Shown piece by piece: positions 5,913-7,877 of a DNA stretch of 7,877 bases. The stretch spans positions 1 through 7,877 of the forward strand of contig CALQZE010000010.1 of the NCBI GenBank assembly GCA_943348955.1. Reading direction: 5' to 3'. This DNA is from Candidatus Uhrbacteria bacterium RIFOXYB12_FULL_58_10. GTDB lineage: Bacteria > Patescibacteriota > Patescibacteriia > UBA9934 > GWF2-40-263. Numbering within the stretch: position 1 is the first letter of the stretch; every line of letters begins with the position of its first letter. The notes below the pieces were generated by a model, which searched no databases, was not told the origin of the DNA, and saw only the letters and a program-made list of their open reading frames with translations. A program made the position numbers and the translations under genes.

Positions 5913-6976
5913 TGTCCGTTCTTATGTCTCCCAAAATTTCCATTCATATTGTCGCTTGGAACTCGATGTTGTTTTTGCCGGATCTTTTGGATTCGATTTC
6001 AAAACAAACGTACACGGATTTTGCTGTCCTTGTGATTGATAACGGATCATCGGATAAAGTCGCGGAATTTTTATCGGAAAAATATCCTCACGTTCGTTGT
6101 TTGCGCAATGTGCGTAATCTTGGATTTACAAGTGCACACAATCAAGGAATTCGTTACGCGATTGAACATTGGGATAAGGGTGAATTACAGAATAAGTTTA
6201 TTTTTGTCATGAATCCTGATGTTGTTTTGACACCGACCTGTCTTGAGGAACTCATGCGCGCGACACACGGGAAAGATGCGTATGGTTCATTTGGAGGAAA
6301 GTTATTGCGAGCCTACGGGGATGGTATTGTGGATGAGGTATTGAAATCATCCATTCATTCAGATCGAATTGATTCGACGGGATTACAATTACAGAAAAAT
6401 TTAACGAGTTTGAAACGCGGAGCGGGAGAAATGGATGAAGGTCAATATGATATTTCAGAAGATGTGTTTGGCATTTCGCGTTCCCTTGTTTTGTATCGTG
6501 CGCAGGCTTTGCAAACGATTCGTTTTCAAGATGAATTTTTTGATCAGGATTTTGTGACGTTTAAAGAAGATGAAGATTTAGCGTGGCGGATGCAGTATGC
6601 AAGTTTGCCTGCGTGGTATGAGGCAAGAGCTGTTGCGTATCATTTTCGCGGTGCTTATGTGGAGGAAAAATGGGGATGGATGGCGAGATTGCAACATCGA
6701 CAAACAAAATCGAAAATGTATCGATATTATTGTATTCGTAATCATTGGTTGGTGTTGTTGAAAAATATAGATTTCGTTTCGTTTCTTTTATCCTTTCCAC
6801 AGGTATGTTACACGGAAAGTTTTCGATTTCTCGGAGCATTATTGTTTGGGGGAGCAGACAGATTCGCCATCTTTTCTGTGATGGGGTTGATTCCAAGAAT
6901 GTATAAAAAACGACAATGGATTCAAAAGACAAAACAGATTACGGGTTTTGCGATTCGAAAGCGTTTTGCTAAATAA
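5912..6976 (+). CDS. GT2 glycosyltransferase, WbbL/rhamnosyltransferase-like
   Basis: This is a 354-residue protein with a GT-A domain at about 7-250. The visible motifs are SIHIVAWNS at the first strand, VIDNGSSD (41-48) for nucleotide binding, NLGFTSAHNQGI (69-80), NPDVVL (101-106) in the DxD position, and FKEDEDLAWRM (217-227) with the catalytic acidic pair. AVAYHFRG (240-247) and the RNHW tract (276-279) also match WbbL-like enzymes, which commonly add rhamnose or another deoxysugar to a lipid-linked or growing surface glycan. Donor and acceptor here are unknown. After about residue 280 there are hydrophobic segments that likely attach it to the inner membrane. The start ATG 5912-5914 overlaps the upstream TAA in the form TAATG, typical of translational coupling. 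An in-frame ATG at 5924 is possible but less well placed. It probably acts with the BcsA-like enzyme and the DUF4012 protein in one surface-glycan pathway. Confidence 0.87.
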   Translation: MSVLMSPKISIHIVAWNSMLFLPDLLDSISKQTYTDFAVLVIDNGSSDKVAEFLSEKYPHVRCLRNVRNLGFTSAHNQGIRYAIEHWDKGELQNKFIFVMNPDVVLTPTCLEELMRATHGKDAYGSFGGKLLRAYGDGIVDEVLKSSIHSDRIDSTGLQLQKNLTSLKRGAGEMDEGQYDISEDVFGISRSLVLYRAQALQTIRFQDEFFDQDFVTFKEDEDLAWRMQYASLPAWYEARAVAYHFRGAYVEEKWGWMARLQHRQTKSKMYRYYCIRNHWLVLLKNIDFVSFLLSFPQVCYTESFRFLGALLFGGADRFAIFSVMGLIPRMYKKRQWIQKTKQITGFAIRKRFAK

Positions 6977-7015
6977 GAAAGAACTTGTCGGTTTGTATAC
7001 GCAAACAAATTCAAA

Positions 7016-7877
7016 GTGCGTTATACTACTCTTGAACGTTTGAAAAAAATTGTGCCACACGATTTATCTTTTTTAGAACATCTTAACCGCTCCGCACACA
7101 TAAGACATCAGCGTCAGGGTGTGTTGCGGAAGATTTTGTTTTGGGGAGCGATCGCCTTGTTTGTTTGGATGGTTGTATTTGGTCTTGCAGCTCTTGAAGT
7201 TTTTGCAAATGCGACAGACGGTGTTAAATCGCTTCGTTTGGCAAAAACAGACGCCTTGCAATTACACTTTCGTGATGCGACGGAATCGTTGAATCGTGCG
7301 GAGAGTTCATTTAAACAAGCAAAACGTTTTTTTCCGATCCTTGCAACGGCGCATGGGATGCCGTTTATCGGATCACCTGTTAAACAGGCAGAAGCGTTAA
7401 TCCTGGCGGGAGGTGATGTTGTTGTCTCTTTGAAATCCGTTTGTGAGATCGGAGAGAATGTTCTTGAACTTTCTGGATTGAATGAAGATTATTTATCAAA
7501 AGTCGCAGAAGGGCTTTCTCCGAAGATCACGTTTTCTGATTTGCCTCCGGACACAAAGCAGATGGTTCTTGCTCGATTGCAAGTTGCTGCTGGACAATTT
7601 ACGCTCATGTCGAATCGTCTTTCTGTTGCACAAACGGAATTAGATGAACTTTCAACACAAAAAACTCTCGGTTCGTTTTCCGGGATTATTAAAAAAACAT
7701 CGATCGAACTTGCACAGACACAAGAAGTTCTTGATCGAGTGAGTCGTTTTGCAAATCTTATCCCCGCATTTTCCGGAATTAATGGAACAAACCATTTTCT
7801 GATTTTGTTTTTAAATAATGCAGAACTTCGCCCGGCTGGTGGGTTTGCAGGAAATTACGGAATCATGACTGTTTCAA
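7016..7877 (+). CDS. DUF4012 membrane protein (5' part; continues beyond window)
   Basis: The frame is open from just after the upstream stop to the window edge. From GTG 7016 it gives 287 residues and is cut by the edge; the family is usually about twice as long. No ATG occurs before the membrane helix, so the start must be GTG 7016, TTG 7040 or GTG 7052; GTG 7016 is the longest option and is uncertain. Residues 1-40 are basic and cytoplasmic, residues 41-62 are one membrane helix, and residues about 70-250 are mainly helical and extracytoplasmic. FLNNAELRPAGGFAGNYG (265-282) is the hallmark opening of the DUF4012 domain. Members are very common in Patescibacteria and Actinobacteria, often beside polysaccharide genes; some are thought to act in glycan attachment or export, but the reaction is not established. 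It follows the WbbL-like gene by about 40 bases in the same direction. Confidence 0.85.
   Translation, partial: MRYTTLERLKKIVPHDLSFLEHLNRSAHIRHQRQGVLRKILFWGAIALFVWMVVFGLAALEVFANATDGVKSLRLAKTDALQLHFRDATESLNRAESSFKQAKRFFPILATAHGMPFIGSPVKQAEALILAGGDVVVSLKSVCEIGENVLELSGLNEDYLSKVAEGLSPKITFSDLPPDTKQMVLARLQVAAGQFTLMSNRLSVAQTELDELSTQKTLGSFSGIIKKTSIELAQTQEVLDRVSRFANLIPAFSGINGTNHFLILFLNNAELRPAGGFAGNYGIMTVS
7022..7027 (+). promoter_or_regulatory. Possible -10 element near the DUF4012 gene start
   Basis: TATACT is a good -10 match but no convincing -35 lies 16-18 bases upstream. If real, transcription would begin near 7034, making the GTG at 7016 unusable and pointing to TTG 7040 or GTG 7052 as the start. 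It may equally be coding sequence. Confidence 0.25.

Noticed and set aside
6991..7006. GTTTG/CAAAC inverted repeat with a 6-base loop after the WbbL-like gene, considered as a terminator.
   Set aside because: The stem is only five pairs and AT-rich, and no T tract follows it.
7148..7155. GCGATCGC, identical to the cyanobacterial HIP1 repeat.
   Set aside because: A single copy within coding sequence; HIP1 is informative only when highly repeated.
1..7877. Possible reassignment of TGA to glycine, as in Gracilibacteria and Absconditabacteria, suggested by exclusive TAA stops.
   Set aside because: All long genes are intact without in-frame TGA, conserved motif glycines use GGN, and six stops are too few to show avoidance.

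Overview
This window looks like a fragment of a Patescibacteria (Candidate Phyla Radiation) genome, probably Parcubacteria-like. The reasons are tight gene packing, the lack of clear Shine-Dalgarno sites, and several families typical of that group: a DUF4012 membrane protein, a degenerate PP2C-like/transmembrane/beta-propeller protein, a WbbL-type GT2 enzyme and a very short TsaB. The placement is from recognising families, not from a search. All six visible stop codons are TAA and the reading frames are intact under the standard bacterial code. No RNA gene, CRISPR array, insertion sequence or integrase was seen. No gene-free stretch exceeds about 75 bases.

Left arm, minus strand (1-2620): a two-gene unit reads leftward from a promoter near 2654-2681. 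Its first gene encodes a 736-residue protein with a cytoplasmic PP2C-like domain lacking the metal-binding aspartates, a basic linker, one membrane helix, a helical stalk and an extracytoplasmic beta-propeller. Ten bases after its stop comes a small membrane-anchored, lipocalin-like protein whose end lies outside the window.

Divergent control region (2621-2690): 70 bases carry overlapping promoters for both directions and inverted repeats. One inverted-repeat pair spans both start codons. The first rightward gene encodes a winged-helix DNA-binding domain fused to a nucleotidyltransferase-like domain that has lost its catalytic signature, so it is a natural candidate regulator of this region.

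Right arm, plus strand (2691-7877): the regulator-like gene is followed after 3 bases by a compact tsaB (tRNA t6A synthesis). An extended -10 promoter at the tsaB stop then probably starts a second unit: a CmpX/MscS-like five-helix membrane protein, a BcsA-like membrane glycosyltransferase, a WbbL-like GT2 glycosyltransferase and the beginning of a DUF4012 membrane protein. The last three point to assembly or display of a surface polysaccharide.

Taken together, most of the window concerns the cell envelope. The least explained part is the divergent module in which a pseudo-enzyme DNA-binding protein faces a transmembrane pseudo-phosphatase/propeller protein and its small exported partner.
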